A DNA stretch of 43,563 nt from Planctomycetota bacterium. Its GTDB lineage: Bacteria; Planctomycetota; UBA1135. Positions 27,903 to 36,814 of this stretch are shown here, in pieces; the first letter of the stretch is position 1, and each line of letters begins with the position of its first letter. The stretch is taken from NCBI GenBank assembly GCA_018671175.1, contig JABHIE010000021.1, positions 1-43,563 of the forward strand. The letters run 5' to 3'. The notes beneath the pieces are model-generated. The model did not search any database. It was not told where the DNA came from and saw nothing but the letters and a program-made list of their open reading frames with translations. A program made the translations under genes and the position numbers.

Positions 27903-28952
27903 CTACTGAACAGTTGGGGCAAGAGCGTTGGTCAAAAGGCCGCCGCCACCTGCGAATAATTCAGCCGCTTGCGTGTAAATCGTTACGCCAGCGATACCGG
28001 CGGGAACATTAACTGGGAGCGCAAGTGCACCACTTCCGCCAATGGCCATTGGAGGCATTTGGTTAATCGGCATGCTCATCGCAACTGGGCCGAAAGGTGT
28101 TGGCGTTGGGCCTGGGCCTGAAACGGAATATGCAAAAATCACATTCGAGCCAGGTGTCATGTTTTGCACCTCAAGCGACGCCGTTTGACCCGCGACCAAG
28201 TTATTGATTTGATAGGAAGGACCAAGGCCCGTCGTGTCAGCAGAGATCATAATCCCATCAAAACTAAACGCTGTAGCTGCGCCGCCAGAACCTGACTGCA
28301 AACGAATTTCGTTGAAAGTGAAATCAGGAAAAACGGTATCAAGATCAGCAACTGTTACAGGGTGATCGTCGCCTGGGCTCACCCACATGCGAACGCGGTC
28401 ATCGCCAGGAAGGAAGTCAATGCGCACAACAAGCCGCGCTTGAAGCCCACAGTCGGTATTTGGAACCCAAGTTGGTGTAAGAACGAATGACAAGTCTACA
28501 CCCCACCAATCTTGACCGTAAGGAGAGCCGATAAACAAACGCTCGCCGCCCCACTGCTCGAAGAGTGAAAGGCCGCCGTAAAAATCATCGGAGATAGATT
28601 CTCGCACGCAATCAAATGCAATCCAAATCGTGGTGTTGTCTTTGCCGTACTTATCGTTAACCGTTAAGCCTGGAAAAGCTGAAGTGTCTAGGGTGCGATA
28701 TGAACCAACGTGCTCAAGATTCGTGGTCGCCTTATTGCCAACCATATCTAAGCCCGGCGAAGCAACGACCGCGTCGTCAAGAGTTACGCCAGACCACCAA
28801 TCGCTAGACCAACCAGTTCCACCGGCGTGATCGCCAAGCGGGCCCGCGGTGTATTCAAAAGTTTCAGCCGCCAAGGTGGAGTATTGAGCACTCATGGGTG
28901 CGGTTAAGCCAACCAAGACAAGCAAGGTGAGGGGGAGAGTTAAGTTTTTCAT
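27903..28952 (-). CDS. Secreted protein of unknown function with shared C-terminal beta domain
   Basis: The protein has 349 residues from ATG 28952, where a clean signal peptide begins (MKNLTLPLTLLVLVGLTAPMSAQ); the frame is open further upstream but without signal features. The middle (about 30-265) looks like a concanavalin/LamG-type jelly roll, with FEYTAGPLGDHAGGTGWSS near the front and FNEIRLQSGSGG near the end. The last 80 residues (FGPVAMSMP, LPVNVPAGIAGVTIYTQA, TNALAP) form the same C-terminal domain as the next gene. It lies 19 bases after the GH13 gene, so it may bind or accompany the secreted glucan enzyme. I do not recognise a named family. Confidence 0.75.
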   Translation of the reverse strand: MKNLTLPLTLLVLVGLTAPMSAQYSTLAAETFEYTAGPLGDHAGGTGWSSDWWSGVTLDDAVVASPGLDMVGNKATTNLEHVGSYRTLDTSAFPGLTVNDKYGKDNTTIWIAFDCVRESISDDFYGGLSLFEQWGGERLFIGSPYGQDWWGVDLSFVLTPTWVPNTDCGLQARLVVRIDFLPGDDRVRMWVSPGDDHPVTVADLDTVFPDFTFNEIRLQSGSGGAATAFSFDGIMISADTTGLGPSYQINNLVAGQTASLEVQNMTPGSNVIFAYSVSGPGPTPTPFGPVAMSMPINQMPPMAIGGSGALALPVNVPAGIAGVTIYTQAAELFAGGGGLLTNALAPTVQ

Positions 28953-28971
28953 GATGTTGAAAGGATGAGGG

Positions 28972-31137
28972 TTATCGGGAAAGAATGAGTGCCGTGTAAG
29001 GGCCGATGCTGATGGCGCCATGATTTGGCATTCCATCTTGCCCGCCCGTTTGGGCGCTCACATCCGGGGAGTTATGCCCCGTAAAAAATGCGTCATAGCC
29101 AATCCAATCACTATTGAATCTGACTTTCCATGTGCCCGCAGATGGCAGACCGATGTCGTATGCGCTTAGCACCTGGTTCGACATATTGACGACAACGACG
29201 ACATCGTCTCCTGGGCCGCCTTGATCCCAGCGGTGGAAGGCGACAACTTTTTGCGTATTGTTCACATGGAAAACATTGCAGCCTTGCCCTTTTAGGCCAG
29301 CCGTTGTGCCATGTAAATTGCGACGCAGCGCAATGAGGTCACGATACAGCAAAGCAATGCCTTGAAAGGTCGTAACCTTAGCCCAATCAAGCGGTCGATC
29401 ATCGTGGAAGTATCCTTCTTCCAAGAACTCTTGGCCTTGTAAGAGCATCGGGATGCCCGGCGCCGTAAAGGTCAAAGCCGACACCATCGTAGACCGCTTT
29501 TTCGAATAATACGAATCGGCGTTACCCGGCCAAATGTCTTCTGGCACGCGCGATTTGCCGTTTGAAGCCTCATCGTGAGACTCGGTGTAAATCACTCGAC
29601 CAAAAGCATCTCCGTTGTAACGATATTCAATCGCGTTTTTCACGGCCCACATATCACGATAAGAATCACTTGGTTGAATCGCAACTTCACGAATAGGGTG
29701 CACAAAGTTTGGGTCCCATTGCGCATCAAAACCCGCACCGCCCGCCCATGTTGGTTTTGTGATCCATTCATTTGACCACATGTCTTCGGCGATGGATATT
29801 TTCCAGCCCTGTCGTGAATCAATTTCATCATTAATCCATTGCATCAAAGTCCAGGCCTCAGGGATGTCACCGGAATTGCCGTTGCGCATATACGACGTTG
29901 AATCCCAGCGCAAACCGTCACACCAATAGTCTTCGAGCCACTGCAAGGCATTGTCGCGAATGTATTGCCTGACTTCCCCGCGCGTGTAATCGGGGCGCGT
30001 GTCTCCCCAGGGAGTAATTGCGCGGTCATCATTAAAGAAATAGATGCCGCCGAAACCATTTTCTGACCAGCCGTCAAACTGCCATAAATCCATTTCTGTT
30101 GGGCCCCAGTGATTGTAAATCACATCAAGAAAAACAGCGATACCGCGACGATGCGCCTCTTTGACAAAAGTTTTAAATTCGGCCGGCGTGCCGTAAGAAG
30201 ACTCAACCGAATACGGGTGGGAATAGTTATACCCCCACGACCCCGAACCCGGAAACTCACATACCGGCATCAGTTCAATTGCTGTTACGCCAAGAGCCTG
30301 AATGTAATCAAGCTTTGCAATCGCTTCCTGAAAAGTGCCGGCCGTAGGGCTATTGGTGGGATTAAAAGTGCCGATATGCAATTCATAAATAATGAGATCA
30401 TTCCAAGCGGGCGTTGAAAAGCCAACGCCGCTCCAATCAAAATCACCATGATCCACCACGACGGAATCGCCCAATGAATTCGTCACGCGCATGGCACGAG
30501 GGTCATTACGCCAAACCGTATTACTGCCCGTATTAATCACATATTGATAATGCTCGCCGTGACCAACACCTCGCACAAAAACCGACCAATTGCCGTCACC
30601 GTCATCAACCATCTCAGTCGCTTGGCCAGACCAACCATTGAAGCCGCCCGCTAAATTTACGCCCTGGGCATTAGGCGCCCAAACGCGAAACGATGTGCCG
30701 TCGGGCTTCACAATCGCGCCCATTCCTGCGTGTTGAGAACCACTCGCCTCGGTCCAGTAATGAATGTCGTAAGAAACCGAGCGCGGGTGCAAAACCGCAA
30801 TATGCCAACTACCCGTTTGGATGTCATCCCCCGTGACCACCACGCGCTCTTTGGCCGTCGTCGGGTCTGCTGATTTAAAATCGAAATGCCTTGGGCTGGC
30901 GGGTGCGCCAAAACGCACAAAAATATCGACTTGCTGCCCGTTTACATGTGATGTTTCAACAATCAGCGTGCCTGCCGAGCCATCCACCGGCGCGACATAG
31001 GCATCAAGCTTCCATTCAGATTTTGCCGACCCTGGTGGAAGGGAAGATTGCGTGCCGCCTGGTTGGACAGTCGTTGATTGCCACGCCAGCGGCGCAAGCA
31101 AAAGGAGGGGAAGGAGGGCGAGCATTAAGGGGGTCAA
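28972..31137 (-). CDS. Secreted GH13 branching-enzyme-like glycoside hydrolase with CBM48
   Basis: This 721-residue protein has a signal peptide (PLMLALLPLLLLAPLAW). A beta domain (about 40-135) precedes a CBM48 domain (about 140-235, FRVWAPNAQGVNLAGGFNGW) and a GH13 barrel. The barrel shows ELMPVCEFPGSGSWGYN, FLDVIYNHWG, LRWDSTS with nucleophile D412, IAEDMW with E451 and YTESHDEASN with D522. The GxGSWGYN and SHDE motifs resemble GlgB/GlgX-type enzymes rather than simple amylases. GlgB is normally cytoplasmic, so a secreted version is unusual; debranching or hydrolysis is an alternative. The TTG at 31137 was chosen because AGGAAG stands seven bases before it; ATG 31125 is also possible. Confidence 0.88.
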   Translation of the reverse strand: MTPLMLALLPLLLLAPLAWQSTTVQPGGTQSSLPPGSAKSEWKLDAYVAPVDGSAGTLIVETSHVNGQQVDIFVRFGAPASPRHFDFKSADPTTAKERVVVTGDDIQTGSWHIAVLHPRSVSYDIHYWTEASGSQHAGMGAIVKPDGTSFRVWAPNAQGVNLAGGFNGWSGQATEMVDDGDGNWSVFVRGVGHGEHYQYVINTGSNTVWRNDPRAMRVTNSLGDSVVVDHGDFDWSGVGFSTPAWNDLIIYELHIGTFNPTNSPTAGTFQEAIAKLDYIQALGVTAIELMPVCEFPGSGSWGYNYSHPYSVESSYGTPAEFKTFVKEAHRRGIAVFLDVIYNHWGPTEMDLWQFDGWSENGFGGIYFFNDDRAITPWGDTRPDYTRGEVRQYIRDNALQWLEDYWCDGLRWDSTSYMRNGNSGDIPEAWTLMQWINDEIDSRQGWKISIAEDMWSNEWITKPTWAGGAGFDAQWDPNFVHPIREVAIQPSDSYRDMWAVKNAIEYRYNGDAFGRVIYTESHDEASNGKSRVPEDIWPGNADSYYSKKRSTMVSALTFTAPGIPMLLQGQEFLEEGYFHDDRPLDWAKVTTFQGIALLYRDLIALRRNLHGTTAGLKGQGCNVFHVNNTQKVVAFHRWDQGGPGDDVVVVVNMSNQVLSAYDIGLPSAGTWKVRFNSDWIGYDAFFTGHNSPDVSAQTGGQDGMPNHGAISIGPYTALILSR

Positions 31138-31268
31138 AGTGCGACTTCCTAGTTTGACATAGAATTAACTCTGCGCCCGACTTTCATGGACACTTTTGCC
31201 GCTCGCGACCGCCAGCAGCGCCGCAAAACACTCCAACACAAGCCGCTTGGCTTGTTGTCGCGCAACCC

Positions 31269-32723
31269 TTAATCTCGAGCAGATGCCCGCTCAGCAGAGA
31301 GTGCATCGATATGCTCAACCGCATCGGCCGTCGGGTATTCTCCCGTGAAGCAACCTGTGCAAAAACCCTTAATTTCAGGGTTGCCGACCCGCGCGCAATC
31401 TACCATGCGGTCTAGCTCTAGGTAAACCAAATGATCTGCGCCAATCGCTTGACGCACCTCGTCAACCGACCGACCTTGAGCGACGAAGTCTTTTTGCGTG
31501 GCCATGTCGATGCCGTAAGGACAAACCGCGACCAAAGGCGGAGAGGTCGTTGCGAAATAAACATTGCGTGCACCAGCCGCGCGTGCGGCCTCGATAATGC
31601 GACCCGATGTGTTGCCGCGCACGATGGAGTCGTCAACGAGCAAAACATCTTTACCCTCAAACTCAAGAGGAATTGGATTCAGTTTACGATGAATCGATTT
31701 TTTGCGTGCCTCATTATTGGGCATGATAAAAGTACGGCCGATATAACGGTTTTTTACAAAGCCTTCTCGATAGGAAACATCGAGCGCGTGCGCCATCGAC
31801 AAAGCCGAGTCGCGCGCAGAATCAGGAATCGGTATCACGACATCAGGCTTAGGTGCGCCGCTCGCGACCCACTGCTCGGCCAACGACTCACCAAAACGCC
31901 GCCGCGTTTTGTAAACCGAAATTTCATCAAGAAAAGAATCGGGACGAGAAAAATAAACGAGCTCAAAAATGCAAGGCGTGTGCGGTTTGTCGCCGACCTG
32001 AATAAACACAGGCTCTTTGCCCGTTTCGAGAATAACGGCCTCTCCGGCTCTTAAATCACGCACTCGGTGGAAACCGAGAATATCAAGCGCAACCGATTCA
32101 GAGGCCAGCGCCCACTCGACACCTGCGTCAGAATCACGGCGACCCAAAATGCATGGCTTAATACCTGCTGGGTCGCGGAAGCCAAACATAACGCCCTCGC
32201 TTAACAAACCACAAACGGAATAAGCACCCTTGGCCATGTCGAACGCAGAAGCCGTGCCAGATCGCACTCGATCAACCAAAGAGGCGCCGGCGCCGGCATC
32301 TTGCAGACCTTTTGCAAAGGCATAAAGAATCGCCTCGACATCGCAGGATGATTCCATGCAAATGTTGACGGCTGGGAATTGCCGTGACCTTAAATCAACC
32401 CAGTTAGTCAAATTTCCATTGTGCGTCATGCCGACGCCAAACGGAAAGTTAATGTAAAAAGGCTGCGCGTCTTGATCGCTGCCCATGCCAACCGTCGGGT
32501 AACGCACATGCGCAATCGCAAGATTACCTTGCAGGCGTGTCATGTCTTGCGCGCGAAAAATATCGCGCACCATGCCGTTTTGTTTGCGCAGGTGAAACAT
32601 TCCGTCAAACGACAAAATGCCTGCCGCGTCTTGCCCGCGATGCTGCAATGCAATCAACCCCTCGTAAAGCTCTGGGGCTGCGTGAGTGCCGGGCAGGCCG
32701 ACGATGCCGATGAATCCACACAT
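31269..32723 (-). CDS. purF: Amidophosphoribosyltransferase, first enzyme of purine synthesis
   Basis: This 484-residue enzyme makes 5-phosphoribosylamine from PRPP and glutamine. The mature N-terminal nucleophile would be Cys2 (MCGFIGIVG). The Ntn glutaminase domain carries IALQHRGQDAAG and LAIAHVRYPTVG; the phosphoribosyltransferase domain carries the PRPP motif VLLVDDSIVRGNT. The four cysteines that bind the [4Fe-4S] cluster in Bacillus-type PurF appear present: HTPCIFELVYFSR, VAVCPYGID and the pair in FCTGCFTGEYP. It is the last gene of the leftward chain, 6 bases after mnmH. Confidence 0.96.
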   Translation of the reverse strand: MCGFIGIVGLPGTHAAPELYEGLIALQHRGQDAAGILSFDGMFHLRKQNGMVRDIFRAQDMTRLQGNLAIAHVRYPTVGMGSDQDAQPFYINFPFGVGMTHNGNLTNWVDLRSRQFPAVNICMESSCDVEAILYAFAKGLQDAGAGASLVDRVRSGTASAFDMAKGAYSVCGLLSEGVMFGFRDPAGIKPCILGRRDSDAGVEWALASESVALDILGFHRVRDLRAGEAVILETGKEPVFIQVGDKPHTPCIFELVYFSRPDSFLDEISVYKTRRRFGESLAEQWVASGAPKPDVVIPIPDSARDSALSMAHALDVSYREGFVKNRYIGRTFIMPNNEARKKSIHRKLNPIPLEFEGKDVLLVDDSIVRGNTSGRIIEAARAAGARNVYFATTSPPLVAVCPYGIDMATQKDFVAQGRSVDEVRQAIGADHLVYLELDRMVDCARVGNPEIKGFCTGCFTGEYPTADAVEHIDALSAERASARD

Positions 32724-32729
32724 GGTCGG

Positions 32730-33875
32730 TTATTTTAGGTCGGCGGACGCCATCATTTTCGATCGTAGTGCTGACAAATCAGCAATCAAGCTGCTGCTTG
32801 AAGCGTCAAACCTGGCAAGCCAAGTGCGCCTCTCATCATGGTGCCCATATCTTGGGTCATACCAGCGTTCGAGCAAAACTTCGGCGACCTCTTGCCACCG
32901 ACCGGCGGCTAACCACTCGCGCAGTCGCCCCACCCACTTGGCGCCGAGTCGTTTTTCTAGGAATTGGAGCTGGTCGGCGAGCTGCTCGACATGGTGAGAG
33001 GTTGCCAAATATTCGCGGGCAAGCAGCGCGGTGCGATACCCCATGCTGGCTTCAAGCCTCACATGGGCGCCGTCTTCCATGCCGAGAAAAAAGGTGGGCG
33101 GGATTTCGACATCGCCAACTTTGCGGCTTTCGCCCTCGACAAACCATGGGCGTGGGCCAAGCTCACTTAATCGCTCAAGCAGCCTAGAATCGAACTCTGG
33201 TTTACTCACGGGCTCTAACCCAACCGCGCCCAGGACGGAAGATCGATGCTGAGCCAGCCCCTCAAGGTCGATGGTCGAGCCAGGGAGCTCTTTTTCGAGT
33301 TGATGCAAAATTTGAGTTTTTCCAACACCTGTGGGGCCTCTCAAAATGATGAAAGAATGAGCGTATGAAATTAATTCGAGTGAGTTGCGAACCCACTGTC
33401 GATAATCTTTATAGCCACCTTGAACTAAGACTACATTTTCTATACCAAGGGCAAGCAACAAGGCCGCAACCGAGCGTGAGCGCATGCCTCCGCGCCAACA
33501 ATAAACGGCAAGGGTCGCGCCGCCGACATCGGCAAGCGGCTCAAGCGTTACGGCCGAAACGCCGGCTTTTAGACGCGTCGCCAATTCATCAAAACGCTGA
33601 CGCAAATCATCCGCAGCAATCGGATAACCCAAAATAGAGGCAAGCAAATCACCTAACTTTTTTTGGACCATTTCAAGGCCGTGCTCGAATGCCGCATCTG
33701 GCGACTCTTGCTTATATAGCGTGCCAACTACCGCGCGCTGGTCGTCGTCAAACAGAGGCACATTCCATGCACCGCGCACATGATCTCGCGCAAATTCGGA
33801 TGGGCTGCGCAAGTCAACCTTCCGCACGGATGGCAGAAGAGCGAGTTGAGCGGGCGTAACAGTTGAGACTTTCAA
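32730..33875 (-). CDS. mnmH: tRNA 2-selenouridine synthase MnmH (SelU/YbbB)
   Basis: This 381-residue protein has an N-terminal rhodanese domain (about 1-140) with the active-site cysteine in VYCWRGGMRSRS and a C-terminal P-loop domain with LRGPTGVGKTQIL. The linking segment IENVVLVQGGYKDYRQW is typical of YbbB. MnmH replaces sulfur by selenium in 2-thiouridine at tRNA wobble position 34, using selenophosphate. No selD lies in the window. Many bacteria carry mnmH without selenoproteins. The gene lies between a lipoprotein gene (22-base gap) and purF (6-base gap). Confidence 0.93.
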   Translation of the reverse strand: MKVSTVTPAQLALLPSVRKVDLRSPSEFARDHVRGAWNVPLFDDDQRAVVGTLYKQESPDAAFEHGLEMVQKKLGDLLASILGYPIAADDLRQRFDELATRLKAGVSAVTLEPLADVGGATLAVYCWRGGMRSRSVAALLLALGIENVVLVQGGYKDYRQWVRNSLELISYAHSFIILRGPTGVGKTQILHQLEKELPGSTIDLEGLAQHRSSVLGAVGLEPVSKPEFDSRLLERLSELGPRPWFVEGESRKVGDVEIPPTFFLGMEDGAHVRLEASMGYRTALLAREYLATSHHVEQLADQLQFLEKRLGAKWVGRLREWLAAGRWQEVAEVLLERWYDPRYGHHDERRTWLARFDASSSSLIADLSALRSKMMASADLK

Positions 33876-33897
33876 GAGCGCCTATTTCAACACCGCG

Positions 33898-34794
33898 CTA
33901 TCGCCTTTGCATCATTCCGCCTTGCATTCTGCGCTCGCCCGGTGCCACGCCGCGTTTATCGGCTGGCACTCGACGCCTGCCTGGGCGCGTTTGCTGCATG
34001 CCCTCGCAGTTTTCCGTCTCGCAAACGCAACGCTCGCAAACCTCAGCGCTTGGCACGCCAGCACGCAACATCATGATTGCGCGGACGAAAAGCTTGGGCT
34101 CAAGCCCAACGATAATTTCTTTTTGCTCAGCATTAACCCCGCAAGAGCCCCAAAAACCATGGGCGTCTGCAGAGGCGATCATTTCTTTTTTACGCAAGTC
34201 GCCAAGCACGGCGACGACCTCTTCGACGGATGCGTCTTTGAGAGCGGATGCCTCTTCGACAGAAATTTGACCGGCAAGTGTCGCTTGATCAAGAGCTTGC
34301 ATGGCAATGGGCTCTCTCTTTTCGCCGACAAGGCGCTTTGACTCGCGGAATCGATCAGGCAACGCCAATTGACCGAAAGCATTATCGCCACAGCCGCCCG
34401 TGGAGCAAATTTCGTCGCTGCGCTGAACCATCATTTCTTTGAGGCGGCCCTGCAATAAAGCTCGGCGCTCATGCGGCGGCAAAGACATCAAGTTGCGGCG
34501 ATCTGTTTCGCTCATGCTGGAGTGCATCGCCCGCATGCGGTCGCCTGCGTAGGACGCGCGCTGACGGATTTCTTCGCGGTCATCATCGGCAAGCCCACGC
34601 ATGGTTTGCATACGGTGCATCATTTGATCTTGCTGCTCACTATCAAGCGACGCCCACCATGCCGAGGCCTCGTTTGACACATCATCTAATGACAACTCTG
34701 CCGTCGTGTCGACCCCGTCGCTACAACCCAGAATCGCAATGGCGGTAAAACCCAATGTGAAAACCAGTCTGCGGAAAGGAGATTTGGATGGCAT
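33898..34794 (-). CDS. Predicted lipoprotein with Cys motifs, next to ECF sigma/anti-sigma pair
   Basis: This protein has 298 residues from ATG 34794, where the sequence MPSKSPFRRLVFTLGFTAIA leads to a lipobox (ILGC). The N-terminal half is charged, rich in Met, Arg and Gln and predicted helical, with MMHRMQTMRG and MLPPHERRALLQG-like segments reminiscent of periplasmic sensor or ZraP/CnrX-type helical hairpins. Two small Cys clusters follow, CSTGGCG (about 134-140) and the later group with CERCVC and ENC. I do not recognise the family. It starts 4 bases after the putative anti-sigma factor stop, so it may be a third component of an envelope-stress or metal-sensing system; this is inference. 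Confidence 0.6.
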   Translation of the reverse strand: MPSKSPFRRLVFTLGFTAIAILGCSDGVDTTAELSLDDVSNEASAWWASLDSEQQDQMMHRMQTMRGLADDDREEIRQRASYAGDRMRAMHSSMSETDRRNLMSLPPHERRALLQGRLKEMMVQRSDEICSTGGCGDNAFGQLALPDRFRESKRLVGEKREPIAMQALDQATLAGQISVEEASALKDASVEEVVAVLGDLRKKEMIASADAHGFWGSCGVNAEQKEIIVGLEPKLFVRAIMMLRAGVPSAEVCERCVCETENCEGMQQTRPGRRRVPADKRGVAPGERRMQGGMMQRR

Positions 34795-34798
34795 AAAA

Positions 34799-35209
34799 CT
34801 ATTGACCGAGGTCGCCCTCTTGCTCAAAAATGAAACTGCCAGATGTCGCATCGGCGAAGCCCATCTCGGCTTTGCCATCAAGGACTAATTCCCACGACTC
34901 AAGCGACACTCGATTTTCGAAAAGCTCGTCAACCGTTAGGACGGCTGACTCGCCAAGCACGCCGCCCGAAATCGAACGATAGATTGGCTTAGCCCCAGCG
35001 CCTGCCCAAAAACCGACGGCAAGCAACAAACTCGCGGCGATGAATGCAGCGGCGACCTTGGGAAAAACACCGACCAAAAGCTTGCCTCGCTTTTGGTGAG
35101 ATTTTGCGCCGCATTCACGGTCGACGCGAGCGCGGACGGCATCAGCGAAACCTGTTGGTACAGGTTCGAGGGGAAGTTCATCTAGAGAGTTTGTGAGCCA
35201 GTCAGTCAT
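34799..35209 (-). CDS. Probable membrane-bound anti-sigma factor
   Basis: This 136-residue protein has a cytoplasmic N-terminus of about 55 residues, one transmembrane helix (about 56-76, AAAFIAASLLLAVGFWAGAG) and a short outer C-terminal part. The ATG at 35209 overlaps the sigma factor stop by 8 bases, the usual arrangement for an anti-sigma factor; an ATG three codons earlier is possible. It lacks the HxxxCxxC zinc motif of ZAS-type anti-sigma factors, so the assignment rests on position and topology. The longer upstream frame to 35311 lies inside the sigma gene and was not used. Confidence 0.65.
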   Translation of the reverse strand: MTDWLTNSLDELPLEPVPTGFADAVRARVDRECGAKSHQKRGKLLVGVFPKVAAAFIAASLLLAVGFWAGAGAKPIYRSISGGVLGESAVLTVDELFENRVSLESWELVLDGKAEMGFADATSGSFIFEQEGDLGQ

Positions 35210-35789
35210 TTTCGGCATCTCGTTGGGGGGCGAGAATGTGGCGCATGCTTTCGCGAGCGCGGTGAAGGAGGGATTTGGTTGCTTTTGTAGAGATGGACAA
35301 CACCTCTGCAATTTGAGTTAAATCTAGGCCTTCGTAATGCTGTAACACCAATGCGCATCGCTGGTTTTCCGGTATTTTAGCTAGAGCCGCGCCAACCAAA
35401 TCAGACCAATCGGCATCGTGCGTGCCTTGAGATGGGGCTTCGGCAGCGTGATCAACATGCTCAACTTCAACGCCTTCGTCATTTTTCGGCATTGAATACA
35501 ATGGCTTGCGCTTGTTTCTGCGGATTTCGTTAAGGCCAAGGTTAAACAAAATGCGATAAAACCAGGTTGAGAACTTCCCTTTGGGCACATAGCTTTCGCG
35601 AGCTCGGTAGACCCTAATGAAAGCCTCTTGCGCTAAATCTTCGATCGTTGCGTTGGGCCCGATCACCCTGCGGAGCACAGCGAAAGCCATGCCTTGGTGA
35701 GCCAGCACCAGCTCGTCGAAAGCCGACTCATTGCCTGCCTGAAAATCTAGCATCAGGCTAGTGCCGACATCTGGGTGCTCAGACTTCAC
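35202..35789 (-). CDS. ECF-type RNA polymerase sigma factor
   Basis: This 195-residue protein has the two ECF domains. Region 2 (about 20-90) contains IEDLAQEAFIRVYRARESY and KFSTWFYRILFNLGLNEIRR. Region 4 (about 130-185) contains ENQRCALVLQHYEGLDLTQIAEVL and ATKSLLHRARESMRH. The start was set at GTG 35789, whose GTGA overlaps the lepB stop by 4 bases; an in-frame GTG at 35801 is the alternative. It is followed by a membrane protein and a lipoprotein that may control it, and preceded by lepB, linking it to envelope functions. Confidence 0.93.
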   Translation of the reverse strand: MKSEHPDVGTSLMLDFQAGNESAFDELVLAHQGMAFAVLRRVIGPNATIEDLAQEAFIRVYRARESYVPKGKFSTWFYRILFNLGLNEIRRNKRKPLYSMPKNDEGVEVEHVDHAAEAPSQGTHDADWSDLVGAALAKIPENQRCALVLQHYEGLDLTQIAEVLSISTKATKSLLHRARESMRHILAPQRDAEND

Positions 35790-36814
35790 TGCCAGCCCCA
35801 CTCATTTCGATTGTCGGCAAAAAGACGCCCACGCACCACCCCGACCATTTGGTCGAGATGGACAGCGCCGTATTGACGCGAGTCGCGGCTTTTGGAGGGC
35901 TGATCACCAAGGAGATAATACTCACCCGCGCGGAGTGAGAGTGGGCTAGCGCAACCAAACGCCCCGCGAGAGATACGGGAGATGGAACGCCCGACGCGCA
36001 CCGAGTCAATCATCGCGCCAGCCGTGTGGTGAATTCTGGGCTGACCCGATCGCCCAAACTCAATCGGGGCATCGGCTAAAACGCGTTGTGGAGAAGGGGT
36101 GAAAGGAAGAGCTTCGAACAATAAGTCATCATTCCAGTAAGCATGAATCATTTGCCCTTGCAACGATAAAAACGCTCGGCCATTGCGCAACGCTGTCGGC
36201 CAAGGCGACTCGTTGAGTAAAACACTTTCGCCCGGTGCGACGCGCACTAGAGTAAGGAGCGATTGGTTGTTGTCAAAGCGCAGTTGAAAAATATCTTCGC
36301 CGGCACGAACCTCAAGAGTAACGCTTGATTCATTTTCAGGTAAAGAAAACCCAACCTCAAGACCTAGCCCCATTGCGGGGTGCAAGCTCTCGACAAAAAG
36401 CCCATCTTTCAAAAATCCATCGATCGAAAACAAACGGAAATCACGAAACTCTTGAATCGCGCTCTCACCCGTCGCCTCGAACATTGCGATTTGTTCGCGC
36501 ACATTTGATGGGGCCATCTCTTTGACGCGACCATCAACATAAAGCTTGCCGTCAATCAACTGGACCGTCTCGCCAGGCAACGCACAAACCCGCTTCACAA
36601 CCGCACCGCCTATATCTGGTTCTCGAAAAACAACCCAGTCGCCAAATTGAATTTTGGCGTCGCGATCAACAAAAAGCCAATCACCTTCTTGTAAAGTTGG
36701 CGACATCGAAGGGCCATGGACAACAAAAGGTCGTTGCATCCACGCAAAGAGAGCCAAAACGCCAATCACGGCGAAAACGACTCTAAATAGACGGTTCAGG
36801 CGTCTTTTACTCAA
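35786..36814 (-). CDS. lepB: Signal peptidase I with large insertion
   Basis: This 342-residue protease removes signal peptides at the outer face of the inner membrane. It has one N-terminal membrane helix (about 10-26), the catalytic Ser36 in GPSMSPT, the catalytic Lys74 in VVKRVCALPGE and the C-terminal box GDQPSKSRDSR. Between these boxes lies an insert of about 190 residues (about 95-285) with beta-rich, LamG-like sequence such as SVTLEVRAGEDIFQLRF, which is much larger than in typical enzymes. The start is TTG 36814, whose TTGA overlaps the mgtE stop by 4 bases. High capacity for secretion fits the many secreted proteins nearby. Confidence 0.92.
   Translation of the reverse strand: MSKRRLNRLFRVVFAVIGVLALFAWMQRPFVVHGPSMSPTLQEGDWLFVDRDAKIQFGDWVVFREPDIGGAVVKRVCALPGETVQLIDGKLYVDGRVKEMAPSNVREQIAMFEATGESAIQEFRDFRLFSIDGFLKDGLFVESLHPAMGLGLEVGFSLPENESSVTLEVRAGEDIFQLRFDNNQSLLTLVRVAPGESVLLNESPWPTALRNGRAFLSLQGQMIHAYWNDDLLFEALPFTPSPQRVLADAPIEFGRSGQPRIHHTAGAMIDSVRVGRSISRISRGAFGCASPLSLRAGEYYLLGDQPSKSRDSRQYGAVHLDQMVGVVRGRLFADNRNEWGWQ

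Noticed and set aside
28953-29036. Upstream extension of the secreted protein gene at 27903-28952
   Set aside because: A clear signal peptide starts at ATG 28952, and the extension lies in the end of the GH13 gene.
31186-31272. A 28-codon plus-strand frame after TTGACA-like sequence in the gap before purF
   Set aside because: It has no ribosome binding site, no clear -10 box and Arg-rich random-looking content; it also overlaps the purF stop. Not enough support.
31431-32054. 207-residue plus-strand frame opposite purF
   Set aside because: It lies wholly antisense to purF and its composition (Arg-rich, no motif) is typical of a shadow frame.
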